64,000 nt of DNA from Acanthaster planci (GCF_001949145.1 NW_019091371.1:1325049-1389048), one strand, 5' to 3'; numbered from the stretch's first letter, positions 24,112 through 37,081 are shown. Notes: a model not told the origin generated them from the letters alone. Numbers and translations are program-made.

Positions 24112-25907
24112 ATCCTTTTCATTTCACAAATTGTGAAAGAGTGTGTCAAAAGTGGGAAAATATTTTCACACCTTTTCACACAGGTGGGAAAATATTTTCA
24201 CAGATTTTCCCCCCCAGTGGGAAAAGATTTTCACGCTTTTTCCCACAAATGGGAAAAATTTTCACAAATTTTCCCCCAAGTGGGAAAAGATTTTCACAGA
24301 TTTTCCCCAAAGTGAGAAAAGATTTTTGCACTTTTTCTTGTAAGTGGGAAAAGATTTTATCTGGTCGTGGGGAAATAATTTTGCAAGCTTTCTTTGTTTA
24401 GTAGTATTTGTGCATATACATGTAGACATCAGCAAGTTTTTGTTCTCTGTGGTTTCAAACATGCGCATCTCTGAATATGGAAAGTGGAGGAAAATCAGTC
24501 TGAGAGAAACGTTCTTCAATTCTCAGGAATATTCAGATTACTTGAGGAAGACAGCATTAATATTTCAATGCAGTATGTTTCTCGGTTTTGAGCAAAAAAC
24601 AATGCGACAGGCGAAATCAAAGCTGGCTATGGTTGAGGTTGGAGACAAGCACTGAACACCGAACAGCTGAATTACAGTAGATTGCCGTTATAGCGCTCTC
24701 TAACGTGTCTTATATTATAAGATATAAGCGTTTACAAATTAAATTAACCCACTTGGATGGATGCTCAACATGTGCACTGCATATGTGCACATGAACATGT
24801 ATCCACATGTTGTCATGTATGTAAATTACGTTTACATGTATTGGCAAATGTATGTACCGTGATTTCGGAATAAATGCCTTGTATCCGGTTATCTCTACGT
24901 TTTCGTGACGCGGATCTAAAAAAAATTACCAAATCTCTTCAAAAACCGCCACGGGACCTCGTGCATGCCACATCGCGCTCCGCATAGGGAAGCACACACT
25001 GCATCTACACCTACCGCGACATCCTGACTGCTACTGGATGCACATTCATGGATAATCCAATCGCTGACTTTTTCCAATAACCATGTGACCACAGAAAGAA
25101 ACCTTTCGGTAACAAAATACTGCTTGTAGTATTTCATTGTTGATTTTTTGTTTGCCAAACTACACCACGAAAATAAATACAAAGTGGGCAAATAACCCAT
25201 GTCGCCACAGCAGAGCAAGTTAAGTTTATTGTAATACACACATTTTGTGTGGTTTGTGATTTCATAACTTGGGGACTCCCGTTTATAATAATCACTCACC
25301 ATCCAGACAACTTTTTAAAGATTTATTCTCCGACATTGACGAGTGTTTATCTATGGTAATCCAAGAAAACAACTGCACCACGCAAGCGCGGGCCGCCGTA
25401 GTGAGCACATCCCCGCGATCGCGTTGCATGGACCGGACGTCTCGGTCGGGGAAATCGCTACTAGACTACAACAGCACATTCCACGTGGTGAGTTGGCCCC
25501 GGCCGGCCCCAAGCGCAGTGCAGCCTGCGTAATGGACTCTTCACTGCGTAATAGTCGTGCGCATGTGGCCAGTGTTGAGCATTTTCGCTGCACAATGCTT
25601 CTTGTGTTCGCAAGTTTGTGCATGATTTTGGTACCTTTCACACCGCTTTTGCAAAATGTTGACACTGTTTTCGCACACTTTTTTTTTCTCAGTGTTTTCG
25701 CAAATGTCTCACGCCGTGTTCACAAAAGATTCGCACCGTTTTCGCACGATTTTCGCACTGTTTTCGCTTGTCGTTCGACTCTTTCGCATCCGATTCGCTG
25801 CGAATTCGCAGTGGGGAAAAGTTGTGTGGTCAAAATGCGAATGCGAATTCCTTTCTCTTTTTTCCCATTCCTTTTCGCAGCGTTATCTTTCAAATGCAAC
25901 GTACTGT
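24112..25907 (+). mobile_element. Array-carrying TIR element, copy 2 (left end lost)
   Basis: It is collinear with copy 3 from the words TCCTTTTCA-TTCACAAATTGTG onwards. The right TIR at 25882-25907 is intact. The left TIR is missing. The 31-32 bp array (about 24139-24370) has six to seven units. The GCGAAAA-type array, read here as TTTTCGCA, spans about 25590-25880. The middle includes a 95-bp segment near 24632-24730 shared with copy 3 but absent from copy 1. The 210-residue frame at 25343 lies inside this repeat and is not treated as a gene. Confidence 0.75.
24139..24370 (+). repeat. 31-32 bp tandem array GTGGGAAAAGATTTTCACA
   Basis: Six to seven units of the form GTGGGAAAAGATTTTCACAG followed by ATTTTCCCxxxA are arranged head to tail. 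Each unit is partly self-complementary (GGGAAAA against TTTTCCC). It is internal to copy 2 of the TIR element. Homologous arrays lie at about 5960-6045 and 39412-39613. Confidence 0.9.
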
Positions 25908-25908
25908 A

Positions 25909-26830
25909 CTTTCACCTGGAGTGTGTCTCAAGTTCAATGACGGTGGCGCACTTCATGCATGGTATTCATGTGTAGTTCTGTCCCTTAAACAAGGCTGCCG
26001 AGCTTGCATGGAATGCAGCACGTGCTGCCTGCAACTGCATGCCTTTATGATCGTTGAAACAACCAGAGTTTTAACAGAGCCATGCAAAGCAAGTAATGTA
26101 CAGTGCAGTTCACTGTCTGAACATGCATCTTGTGTGAGTTGATTTGTGCTTGCTGCTTTGCACCCCGCATGCAGGTGGTCAGCGTGATGAGCACATTTAT
26201 TACACAGCGTTGAATTCAAGACTTTCATGTCAGTCAGTGGTTCCCAATTGCTGTGATTGTATGAATAGGAATATTGTACATAACAAGCGGGGAATCAACT
26301 ACATGAACATCATGGTTGTGCACGTGTGTTTTTGCAGGATGAGCTGTGAATCAATGTCTACAACGTCGTCATGTCATGGTTTCGAATAAAAAAAAAACAT
26401 CTCATGCATCATCTTACTTATTTCAAGGGTGTGAGAATTCCCCTTTTTAGGTGATTTCTGCTTTTTTGTGTGTAGATGTTGACTCTGAATTTGAGCTTTT
26501 TTGTACACCTGATCCGAACAAAAGTTTTGGAGCTTTTTACATTTCAGCTTTTTGCCAGCTGTTTTCAGTTTTAATCTTAAGTGGCCACTCACACCCCTGG
26601 ATTTTGTGAAAACATGGAAAATTGTAAAATTTTAGAAAGAATATCAAATCAGTGGTGAAAAGAAAGTGGAACCGGACATGGCTGCAAGAAAAGAGAACTT
26701 TGATCATTATGCGTGTCCACAACGCTACATGTAGGTTGTGCGCTTCTATGTTATTTGCAACAATTAAGACAGTTTCAATTTTTTTTAGCAGACCCTGTGG
26801 CATCTCTGAGAATTATAATCTGGCTATGCA
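25909..26830 (+). repeat. Dispersed repeat family B, copy 1
   Basis: It is similar in the same orientation to 58773-59480. Shared landmarks are GAGTTCAATGAC near the start, AACAAGGCTGCCGAGCTTGC, CTGCATGCCTTTATGATCGT, GAGCACATTTATTAC, ATATTGTACAT and GGACATGGCTGC. About 170 bases around 26430-26600 are extra here. It abuts the right TIR of array-carrying copy 2. No protein-coding sense was found. Confidence 0.8.
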
Positions 26831-27010
26831 GTTTCTCATGTTAAGTTTAGCTAAAATCAGAGAGTTAACATGCTCCACGAACAGAACAACCAAGTTAAAT
26901 TACCTGGTGGCTTACAAACTTGCAGTTGAGCGGCTGGTACTGTTTTGGTTTTATTTGTGTAGACTTTTCCCAGTTAAAGACATTAATCTGAATGATTTGT
27001 GTTATTGCAG

Positions 27011-27160
27011 CATCAACCTCCATCGTCATCAGGTTACCAGCAGTCTCAACAGCCAACATCATCGTACAGTAGAGGGGGACAGCAGACCACACCCAGCAAC
27101 AACAAATCTGGATCAACTTCTGATGAAGTGAGTGTTGCTAACAGACCACCCAGTCTGCCT
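27011..27160 (+). CDS. ARID1: ARID1 orthologue, exon C (vertebrate exon 4 equivalent)
   Basis: This 150-nt phase-0/0 exon encodes 50 residues: HQPPSSSGYQQSQQPTSSYS, RGGQQTTPSNNKSG, then STSDEVSVANRPPSLP. The acceptor is TTATTGCAG and the donor is CCT|GTAAGT, both strong. The ending NRPPSLP immediately before a DLSGS exon matches the vertebrate ARID1A junction RPSSLP|DLSGS. This fixes the exon boundary as ancestral and is good evidence of orthology. The longer open frame starting upstream at 26652 is in another frame and is unrelated. Confidence 0.9.
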
Positions 27161-30100
27161 GTAAGTTTGTCATCTTACTAACCTTTTATTTCCACATAGT
27201 ATGTGATATTTACTGATCTTTTTTATACTTGTACAAATGGGCTGAAATGGGCTACTGCGCATGCGTTGTGTGCGTGGATCGTTTTTGTGTACAAAAACGA
27301 AGTGGCCTTTTGGAGGCTTCTGGTACTCTACAAGAAACTAGAAATCATTTTTGAAAAATCTGGGTCAGAAACACCAAAGAGAGATTGAGGTTTAGATCAT
27401 GAGTGTGAGCACATATGACCACTGAGTGATGAAGTGTACCATGATTTTGCTGAATGGCCACCGCTGTGGTTAGCCTCACACCTGTTGTACATGGGCAGAT
27501 ATGGACTGTTGTGATTTTGTCTATTTTGTCATGAGTTCATGATTATCACTAAGTTCCGTTTTTTTACTTTTTGTTTTTTAAAGAGAAATAATAACGAGCA
27601 TATTTGATGATTTTATATTTGATGGCTAATCTGACTTTGTTCCTCTCAATCCTACATGTAACTGAAACATTGTACATTCAAATACAAAGTATGGTTTGGG
27701 AAATTTTTTGGCAACTGGTCAGCTACATGTACTTATCTACTTCATACTTTACAAATTGATTTTGTTGGGTTGGGGTTCATTTTCATCCTTGAAGTGCAAC
27801 CTTTGCACTGTTTTTTCCCTTTTATTTCAAAATTTGAGAAATTATAGACATTGTTTTCATGTTGGAAGCAGTAGAGCTTACATCATTTTTTTGGGGGGTA
27901 GACCTTGTGCTAAGAAGCTTTCTTGAGCTGCAAATTGTTGATATTTTCTTACTTTGTTCATAATTGTGTGTCGACTGGGGCAGTAGTTAATTTAGAATAC
28001 TTCCCCCCCAGTTCTTCATTGTAAAACTGGTTCATTCTATTAATTAAACTTGCACTTTTTGACTTTCCAAAACTTCATACCATGCACTTCCATTCAGCAA
28101 ACAGACACATGTACTGTACAGTGGAATGTCGCTATATCGAACATTAGGCTGTACCGAACATCGTCCTTGGCTCCCAATAATTTGTGCACAGAGCCTACCG
28201 AACACTATTCAGTTGCAGTTTGTAATTTCCGAACATCAATATGATAAAACAGTCACTGTTTTTTATGTTGGAAAGTGACAAGTGGCCATTATTTGCCCAA
28301 GGATTAGAAGGGAAAGCCACTAGTTGTCAACAGTATTGAATAGACGCTGGTTTTGCGACTCCACATGATTGGGGGCAGAAGAAAACCGCACGTACGTGCA
28401 GGGTGGCATTGTACCAACAATAGTCTAAAGAGGGCACCGCTGATACACAAATCAACGGAGATTTGCCACAGCATGCATCAGAGATCTATCCGGAGTGGTA
28501 GTTTCACGACTTTTAGGACAAACTTGATATCAATTTTTTGATTGAAGATTTGAAAGAAGAGAGGAAATGCAATACAAATTTGAGGAGTTATAAGCAACTC
28601 GAAATGCTAACATCATTGTTTAACTGAAGAAACAAGACTCTCTGGTATCACAATTAACCAAAACTGCTACAAAGAAATTGAACCAAAAGGGGGTTTTCAC
28701 AAAATACAAATGAGTGTATCTCTGCAACCCCTTGACCGATTTTGTTCATTTTGGTGCCAAATGATTCTGAATTATATGACTGGTAAGAATGACTCAATTG
28801 AGATGAAAATATCCACTTTGAAATTTCCCATTTCTGTCCCATTTCTGTCCCTACTGAGTGAGGCTGATGCTACAATAGGAAGCACCTTATATAAAAGGGT
28901 ATTGAGAGAGATGGCTTCTTAAGCCATTTTCACGGTTTTGTGCTATTAGAAAACGTTGAGCTACATTTATGTACATGTAACTGTGTCTTTACTGATCCTA
29001 CCAATTAGTTTCAGTAGCAGGAAGAAAAATTGTATTTAATGCTGTTCAAATAATTTTCAGACATTTGCCAGTGTTCTCTAAGTGCTTGCATTACTTGCTG
29101 TATTTTCAGGCCTTAATGCTATTGTTAAATTTTTGGGGTCACAGGGTTAATGGGTTTTCAAATCAACTTTGAACCAAACTCAGGCATATACAGAGCCATC
29201 AACTAGTATTGATTTTTCATATAAATTGAACAAGAATACGGAAGTTCGGATCTGCACTGGAAAATATAGATTTTGGAAAATCCAATCATGGCATATTATA
29301 CGCAATATTGACAGGCTTGGTATGGCGTGTGCAGGCAGATGGGCACTGTGCGATTCAATGTACCCATTTATATTCGTACTCCACAGACCTGCACTTTTTT
29401 CACGAACTGGTAACTTAGCATCTCAGGAAAATTAGTCTGGTCAAAGAGCAGAAGTTTGCCTGGACCTGGGGAAAGTATCTGAGAGGGAAGTGTTTCCGTG
29501 CTGTTCACACTAGACGTAAAAGTGAAACAGTAATCTCAGTGTAAAGGTGGATGCGGCCAGGAAATTGTTAGGGCTGTGCCAACTACCTAGGTACCTGCAA
29601 CCCTGCCGCTGATTTTGGGTACCTGGTTCCATTTTGTTGATTTCATTACCCGCAACTGCCCCTGTTAATGTTTACACAATGTATCAGAAACAAGCACCCT
29701 TTTCCTTTGCCTACTTGCCCAAAAATCTGAGTAAAATATGTTTTTAGTCAGTTTGGAACAATTTAGATCACACATGAATCAGTGAAAAGTACCGGTCACG
29801 ACACGCTGCACGTGTAACTTATCATAGGCTGGCTGACTGGCTTTGATAAGAGCACTTTGGTATTTTCACACCTGGGTTACTTGTATGCATGCTGCATTGG
29901 AAGGAAACATCTTTTGACTGCACATACTAGGAAAGTTCAAGAGAAAACATGCCTCAACTATGTGCTGCACTGTTCTGATGATAGATCAAATAACATGAAA
30001 GTTTAGCCCACAAAGGTACGTTTAAGTGGTTTATTGCTTGTATATCAGTAGAAAAGATACTTTTGGTAACAATGACAAAAAATCAAAAAAAAAAGGTGAT

Positions 30101-30570
30101 AATTCATGAGCAAAACTATTAGAATTTACAAAGAGATGGGAAAAGTACTACAAAAACATATCACCGCAGAGCGAGTTGGTTTCAATTATGTATGTCATGT
30201 GAAGGCCTGGTACCATGAATCCATGACCTGGACACTTTTGTAAGCTTGAAATTGGGATAGCATGACTTTTAATCTATTCCCCCAAGGTTCAGGCTTTCAA
30301 GATTTTATTTCTTTGTTCACACTTAAAAACAGGGAAATAAAATGTTTCAGTTGCAAAGTAATCCTGTTAAAGCTTAGGTCCTTAACATGCACCAGCAACC
30401 ATGTCAGTGTAGCGTTCGATCTGACAGCTTGGCAGTACATGTAGAGTGGGTGGGAACTTGGTAGAAACTACTTGACTAATGTGTTTTGTTATATTTTGAT
30501 AATAACTATGGGCACCCAGGTACCCGCCCATTATGGGAATCAGGTACCTGGTTCCCAGTAGGTAATGACT

Positions 30571-31802
30571 GTCCTCATTAACAAGTCAGTGGATATTGTA
30601 TTTTAATAAAGATTTTTCACCTTGTAGTTATTGGATTGTGATGACATAGTCAGAGCTGCCAACCAGTATGCCAATCGTCGTCGTATTGTGACAATACGGC
30701 ACGACGATTTTTCTCAATAAAATACAGTATACAAAAAAACCTTTGTAATTATTTTAGACTTTTACCTATTGTTTGGCTTGAAAATTGACACTGCCTTGCC
30801 GACACTGAAATAGACTGGCCCCTCACAGTTCGTTGCTCAAAAGCTTTTTCAATATGTATACTCACGCAGGACATAAGACCACTTCGTTTTTCTGGTTCAC
30901 AGACGAATGCGGGCCCGGGTCCGAATCAATTGGCTACGGCCAGAAATTACACCAAATGTTTGGCAGCATCCATGGTTAGATCTCATGGCCTTCGTGTAAA
31001 GATACACGAATGACGTCATCTGATAAAAGTGCCCAACTGAAATGTGCGGAGGCCTAGGGGAATTCCTTTACTGTACATATTACTCAATCCCACCCATCAA
31101 AAACACGTTACAATTACGAAGTAGCAGAATTCCTGCCGATCAAGTAAGTTTGGCGGCTTTTGGAAATTGTTTAATGAAAAATAAATAATATATTTTGCCG
31201 ACGCGCAGCTCTACGGCGACCCGCGCGGTGACCAGAAACCGGAGACTTTTTGGAGGGACCTAACATCAGTTGTTGGTGATATCGGAAATGCCATGCAAAC
31301 GCATGCTACACACATGATGCGGCGTCCATCCATAAGGCCCTCTATTGTCCGTTGCCTCATTTGTGCAGTTCTTCTGTGTGCCGTATGTAAACTATGTAAA
31401 ATCAGTCTGGGGCCCAGACTGTACATCGTAAATTAATACAAAATAAAAATCGCAATCCTTGAGGTACTGTGTAGGGAATTACAGAACAGTGAAGAATGGG
31501 AATTTTTTTTAAGGATTTGTTAGGTAAAATCACAGGTTTTTTGGTCAAGTGAGGTTGGCAGCTCTGCGTAGTGTACGTGTACCTGTACATGCACGCCACT
31601 AGAAATTCTATGAAACCGAAAAAAAACCAAAAGCTACTCTTGAATCATCTAGTAACCCAATGAAGACTTTTAAGGTATTACAATAGGTATGTTGTCTTCA
31701 GAAATAAATCTGAATGTGTGTCCTTATTTAACAAGCCGGTGGAAATTGTATTTTTAAGAGAGATTTTTCACACTGTAGCTGATTGGCTTGTGATGACATA
31801 GT
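30571..31802. mobile_element. CAGAGCTGCCAACC TIR element between 80-bp direct duplications
   Basis: The perfect 14-base inverted ends CAGAGCTGCCAACC (30651-30664) and its complement (31553-31566) bound a 916-bp element. About 80 bases just before it (30571-30650, ending TGTGATGACATAGT) recur at 31720-31802 with the same ending. Termini of the CAGAG-TGCCAACC type are typical of hAT-like elements. No matching 8-bp target duplication is visible next to the ends, so the arrangement may reflect a composite insertion. Confidence 0.6.
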
Positions 31803-34570
31803 ATGCAATTTCCTCAGAGCCACAAACAGTCCATGCATCAGGCTTCAGTAAAAGATAAGAGAGGGCTGGAGCAATGGAGGTCATTGACTCCAGGGATGTA
31901 AACAGCCTCAGACAACCTGGAGCCCAGTGTTCTCTAAGAAATTTGGCATGCTTATGGCTATTCTCTTGTCCTACAATGAACTCCCTCATGAATGAATGAG
32001 AACCGCTTGCCCTATACTGGTTAATACACACTCTCAAGTCATTGATCACTGCTAAGGAGATGTAGTTTAAGGCTATCTAAACTAGCAAATACCAACATGG
32101 GAAATTGTAGTAGAATGCACTTCTGAAATGAAATTTGGATGCCAGAAAGTTTGCTAGATTCTTTCAATAAATACTAAATCAATAAACAGAGCTCTTGCTC
32201 ACAATTTTGTATTGTAAATGAGCTTGAAGGAAAGTTTTTATTTTTTTCATTATCATGGGGATGTCATTGAAAGCATCCATTGTTTTTGTGAAACTTTTTG
32301 AGTCCACTTTCAATGACAAGACATGTTAACGTACAAAATGCTTTAGTCTTCAATGAGTAACAAATTGTGGGCCATATTGTATGCACAATTTTTGTTACTG
32401 AATTTCAGAATTTCTAATTTCCACCAGCGAATAAGGAGTTGGTGAAGTGTAAACGTTTTCTTTCAAAAACTCAAATTGCCCTACATGTATATGAAGAGTT
32501 GTTTCATTTCAAGAAAGGTGGAAACACTGTTAATTGTGTCAATAAGCTTGTTTTTTAAAGCCCACTCTCCTTTCTCACAAATGGGAGAAAACCAGAAAAC
32601 ATCTCTGGAGCTGATTTCTTGTCCGACTTCCATGATTGTCAGCATAAAAGTAAATTGGAAAAAGTGGTTCAGAAAGACTTTCATGAAAAATTTTGAAAAT
32701 GCAAAGGGAAACTAGGGAGTATTTGCTTAAGTCTTTACTTTCTGACTTAGTGAATGCATATCACATTGAAGGGCCCATGAAATGTGTTTTTCATTAGTTT
32801 GAATGGAAGATAATATGTTTAAAAAAGTTTTCCTTTCAGTAAAAGTTATCGCCTTAATTATTAAGTTTGAGAAAAAAATTTTAAATAGTTTTTGCAAAAC
32901 GGCCCCGCCCCAAAAGAGGAAATCTTATTAGCATAGAAAATTTGCATAATTGTGACGTACGTTTGAGAATCCACATTGGCGCTAGCACTGTGTGTATGTA
33001 TACCAGTGTAGTTAGAGCGAAATTTGGAAATCACCTAAAGTTTGCTACTATACCAGGTACGTTGCTGGAGGTTGTGGCAACACAAGCAAAGATGGCACAA
33101 GTATGTATCAAAACTGTTGGTTGAGTGACCGTCATCCAAAGATTGAGCAGACAAAAATGATGTTTTGTCATCCGACTCTTTGGAATATTGACTTCCCGAA
33201 TTGTTGTCATTCTCCATGTCTGAACACAAATGTCAATGCTTAACAATCGGGACGTCCGCGTGCGTTACTCTCTCCTGCATATTGTGTGTATTATGCAGAT
33301 ATTGCATTCTCGATCCACATACCATGTACTGTATGCATCGCACTTATGTACATGTACGTATGTACATAGGCGCAGACCCGTACGTACATGTAGGCACAGA
33401 CCTGTACGTACATACACACATGACCCGTGTACGGATATTTTTCATGCCACGCTGTGAAGGAAGTTGTATGCGCTATACTGGGGGTCCAGATGGACGAAAT
33501 TGTGCCTGACTATTTGTGGGTTCTGAAACCTGTGTCACGAACAGCGCCGCCATTTGTCGTAATTAAAACATTTGAATTTCAGGGAGGCAATTTGAAAAAA
33601 CAATAATTAGCCATAATTAAAGAAGCTTTAGTCCATTTTTTCATCATTTGTAATCTGACTGACATAGTATAAGCATATAGTCCGTAGGGGCCCTTGTAAA
33701 AAGCCAAAAATTCCTTTGTACTCACACTGTAAAATACCTTTGTGTCTGGGTATCAAATCTCATTGGTTATTGCATGTGCGGCGTAGCAAAGATCAATCAC
33801 ATTGCTTTGACGTAAAATGGTTACTAACAGGGAATTGGTCATTGTTACTTGTATCATGACTAATGGAGCAGCTTCTCTTTGCATGTATAAAAAAAATTTT
33901 GTGGGGAGTTTAGTTCCACTGTCAGGACGACACACAAATCTAGTGATTTGATGTTAATGCGGCTCTCGTTTCCCCAGAGTTTCCTGACCTTTTCGGTCAT
34001 AATAGGGGTTTTAATTAAAGCACCAGAACAGAGGAGAAACAGGTAAAGTACATGTATGTTAGATGTCATTCTCAGCAAATCACCATGGCCATCTCAGTCC
34101 TGCATTTAAAAAAAATCCAGGATAGCTATAAATTGCTCTCCTCAAAATAAACATATACCAGTAAATTCGAAGTGCAAAAACAAGGTAAATGATTGTTACG
34201 TTAACTTTAATGGTCCTTTTGTGGTTGCCTTCAATACATGTACAGTAGATTCTTTGGGCAGTGGAGACTAGATTTGTGTAAAATTTTAACTGTTCTGTGA
34301 GAATTCTACAAACCTCAGAACCAGTGTCCATGAAACTTAAATCATGCCACCATTTTTGTTTCACAAAAATTCTGTGCATATTAAAAAATCGTATTTAAAA
34401 TAATGACTATGTTGTCAAAATAAACTTTAATCGTTTGAAAATGCCCCAACAACTGGAGGATTGAGAACCGTTAAGGACTATTAAGGAAAGTAGTAAGACA
34501 ACATCAACAAGTAGTAAGTAAAGCAACTCTCTTCAATAAAAACAAACTATATTAAATAAACCAACCTCAG

Positions 34571-36015
34571 TTAACTTGAGTCAGAATCAGTGTCCTCCCA
34601 GTCCTTGTCCATACTTTCATCACTCTGCTCCATTGATCAACAGGGGCCACCATCATCATGAGGCTCAATATCGCTGATGTTTGCAGCTCCAGACTGGCTT
34701 TCGGAGTCACTTGGAGTTGTGCCGGTACTTGAGACCCAGTCAGTGTCTGGTTTGCTGCTGTCGGTGTCCTATGTATTGTCACTGTTGGCCCCACTGCACA
34801 TGCTATGCAGTTTCCTTTTCTGTGGAGTGGATTCCTGTTGGACCACTTGAAGCTTGTGCTCTTAGTTGACATAAACTGTTACAATGCTACCTTGATGATC
34901 TCCTCTCGTTCACTGTCTGACCATGTTTTATCATTGCCTTTGATAAGCAAAAGGTCCTCCATTGTTGAATGACTCGACGACGACAGCCTTCTATCTGAAA
35001 ACATGGCTGTGAGTATGCTGAAGCCACAGGCCACACTACTGTTTCTGACACCAATTGCCATTATCAGTTCTACGAGCAGGCGTAAGTTTAGGAACTCACA
35101 TCTCCTATGCTTACTGAACTTCTCCCCAAATTCCCCAGCTTCCACTCCTTCATAGACTTGTATGTGGAGTATCCTCAGTGTCTGCTGCTCTAGCTTTAGC
35201 TTTTTATTGTTGAAGCTTGAAGTGATTCAGTCTCACGCTATGGTGCATCACTTCTCCAGTTTGCTAGGTTCATCCAAAAACATGTTTTGGAACAAACTCT
35301 TACTGAAGCACTGATCAAGTCCTTCCATAAGAGCTGGATCAACTTTTTGTTTCAGCTTGTGCGATGTGTGACTCTCATCAGATGTGCATGATGTTAATGC
35401 CTTGCGAGGTGGTGCATGCATTAAGGGACATACCATCCAATTCCACAGAGACTCTCCCTCTTCTCAGCTGATTTCCTCATACATGTATGTCTCTCTCGTG
35501 GAAGATCACGTGAAAATGAATTGGATGCTATAGCCTGCTTTCTTGACAAGGTCTTCACCCTAGAGTAGGTCTTGCAATCTCACCTTTGCTACATCAATGA
35601 CAGGCAACACTTCAAAGGTTTGAATGTCACTCCTTTCAAACCTCAGAGATACAGCTGAGACAATGTCCAGAAGCTCATACATCAGGCAGGATACGGCAAG
35701 AAACTGCAAACTTCAGGGTTTCTTCAAGAGACCATGCAGGTTGGCATTCAAGTTTTTGCTTATTGCATACAATGGAGTACTCAATTGCATGGGCAAGAGG
35801 TACCAATTATGCAGGAGAATCCTCACACCCTTTCTCTGGTGGCCCACAAAATGTGTTCCGTGTACCTTTGAGAATCTGTACACCTGTAGTGCTCTGGATG
35901 TAACTTTGAAGTGTCTCTTGAATTTACCTGACTGTTTCATGAGGTAGTACAGGGTTGACATCATTTCACTCACTTACTTGAAGGGCACTTTCTTCATCAG
36001 GGTGTCTTTTACTGG
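34571..36015 (-). pseudogene. hAT-like transposase relic, C-terminal half
   Basis: The minus strand carries transposase-like protein in several frames. It begins VKDTLMKKVPF near 36014, then MSTLYYLMKQSGKFKRHFKV and KVHGTHFVGHQRKGVRILL. After a frameshift comes YELLDIVSAVSLRFERSDIQ, then a C-terminal block VACGFSILTAMFSDRRLSS with MEDLLLIKGN, and finally an acidic Ser/Asp tail ending EDTDSDSS before the stop at 34571. The KVHGTRFVxHQRxG and xxxCGFSxxxxxxxDRR-like blocks are typical of the ZNF862/KIAA1586-like branch of hAT transposases, where the C-terminal part forms the dimer. Stops and frameshifts make it non-functional. It is the continuation of the block at 38509-39190. Confidence 0.75.
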
Positions 36016-36504
36016 TACAGTAAACCCCGACTAAGTTGGCATCGCGTAACCTGTGATATCGTCCAAGTCGGCCGTTTGGCAAAAGTCCAGATCATCTGTA
36101 ATGCATTCACATTGAAAACTTCATTTCTAAGTCGACGTTTATAGGTCGTCATTTCGTAAAAGTCAGCATGTTTTCTCGGTCCCTTTTCCACAATACCACA
36201 AAATTCCTTCATGTAAGTTGTCATTAGAAAAAAATCATGCTTCGCGGTATCAATTTCTTTCGCCGTGGTTGCCAAGACGTGTCAAGTGACAAGTCCCATG
36301 GGCAGCCAGCATGAGTACATCAATACCAGTAACCCCTCTAGTGCTACACACATGCCAGGCATGCAACTTTTCTGCGGATACGCAGATTTCCATGGTTTTT
36401 AAAAATCCGTCCGCAGAAAAATAATATCTGCATTTTGGGCTTGTTTCTGTTCGCGCCACGGCGCTGGCCGCGCCATTGTAGCGGAGTTCCACTTTTCGGT
36501 ACAC

Positions 36505-37081
36505 ATTAACAGGTTGGGGACCAAACCACAATCTAGCAACGTCCCTAGTTTCTGCTCATGTTGCTAGTTCAAGCGGCAATGATGTCATTTTTATCAGGTC
36601 ACGTGATAATGATGTAATATTCCTGTGCGATTTTGGGAAAATAATGAGATTTGAAATGCTGACAGCCAACATGGCCGCCGTTGCTGTTTCCCGTTGGAGT
36701 TTATGGCAAAATTGTTTCCGATCGCTATTTTTAAAAATTGCCACGATAAACATAAAATGTGCCATGGTGAATCGAAGGAGATTTTTAATGGCAACATTTT
36801 CATGCCTAAAATAAACTTTGGCAAAGCTTCATTTTTTTCGCGTAAACGTTTTCATCGGCAGAGTTGGACTCGCCTGCCTACCGAATTTGACACATCCAGT
36901 GCAAGATTCGACCGAAAAATCTCCTGGATCCACTTTAAAGGATACCAAATGAAAGGGAGTAGAGATAAAAGAGATTGATGTCCAAATAGTTAACAATTTA
37001 CGTCATCGTTGTACAAAAGAGTGGCGTATGCATAGTCTGGTGTCGTCACTAGATTGTGGTTTGGTCCCCGACCTGATTAAT
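36505..37081. mobile_element. 577-bp TTAA-flanked TIR element
   Basis: The ends CAGGTTGGGGACCAAACCAC and the complement of GTGGTTTGGTCCCCGACCTG pair with one mismatch, and the match extends into ATCTAG on the inner side. Both are flanked by ATTAA, so the target duplication is ATTAA or TTAA. TTAA targets are known for piggyBac and Kolobok superfamilies. No transposase is present, so it is non-autonomous. Confidence 0.8.

Larger units (their letters stand above)
17028..27010. other. ARID1 intron B-C (10 kb)
   Basis: No exon is recognised. It contains a 675-bp TIR element (17218-17892), small foldback elements (including 22291-22471), ATCGATAT-like low-complexity blocks (20110-20215, 20560-20665, 21760-21850), a TATAAGCC/AATTACGGTA repeat end (about 23590-23695), the second array-carrying element (24112-25907) and, directly after it, repeat family B (25909-26830). 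Confidence 0.6.

Noticed and set aside
24133-24401. Overlapping repetitive frames with F-S-H / G-K-F motifs
   Set aside because: They are translations of the 31-32 bp non-coding tandem array inside the TIR element. All three frames are open for the same reason.
25343-25975. 210-residue open frame, the second longest in the window
   Set aside because: It lies wholly within the array-carrying element and runs into family B. Copy 3 and copy 1 do not preserve the frame.
26652-27131. 159-residue frame overlapping ARID1 exon C
   Set aside because: Different frame from the conserved exon. The conserved part is bounded by TTGCAG and GTAAGT and matches ARID1.
36556-36978. Several overlapping frames around 36556-36978
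   Set aside because: They lie inside the TTAA-flanked non-autonomous element and show no protein resemblance.
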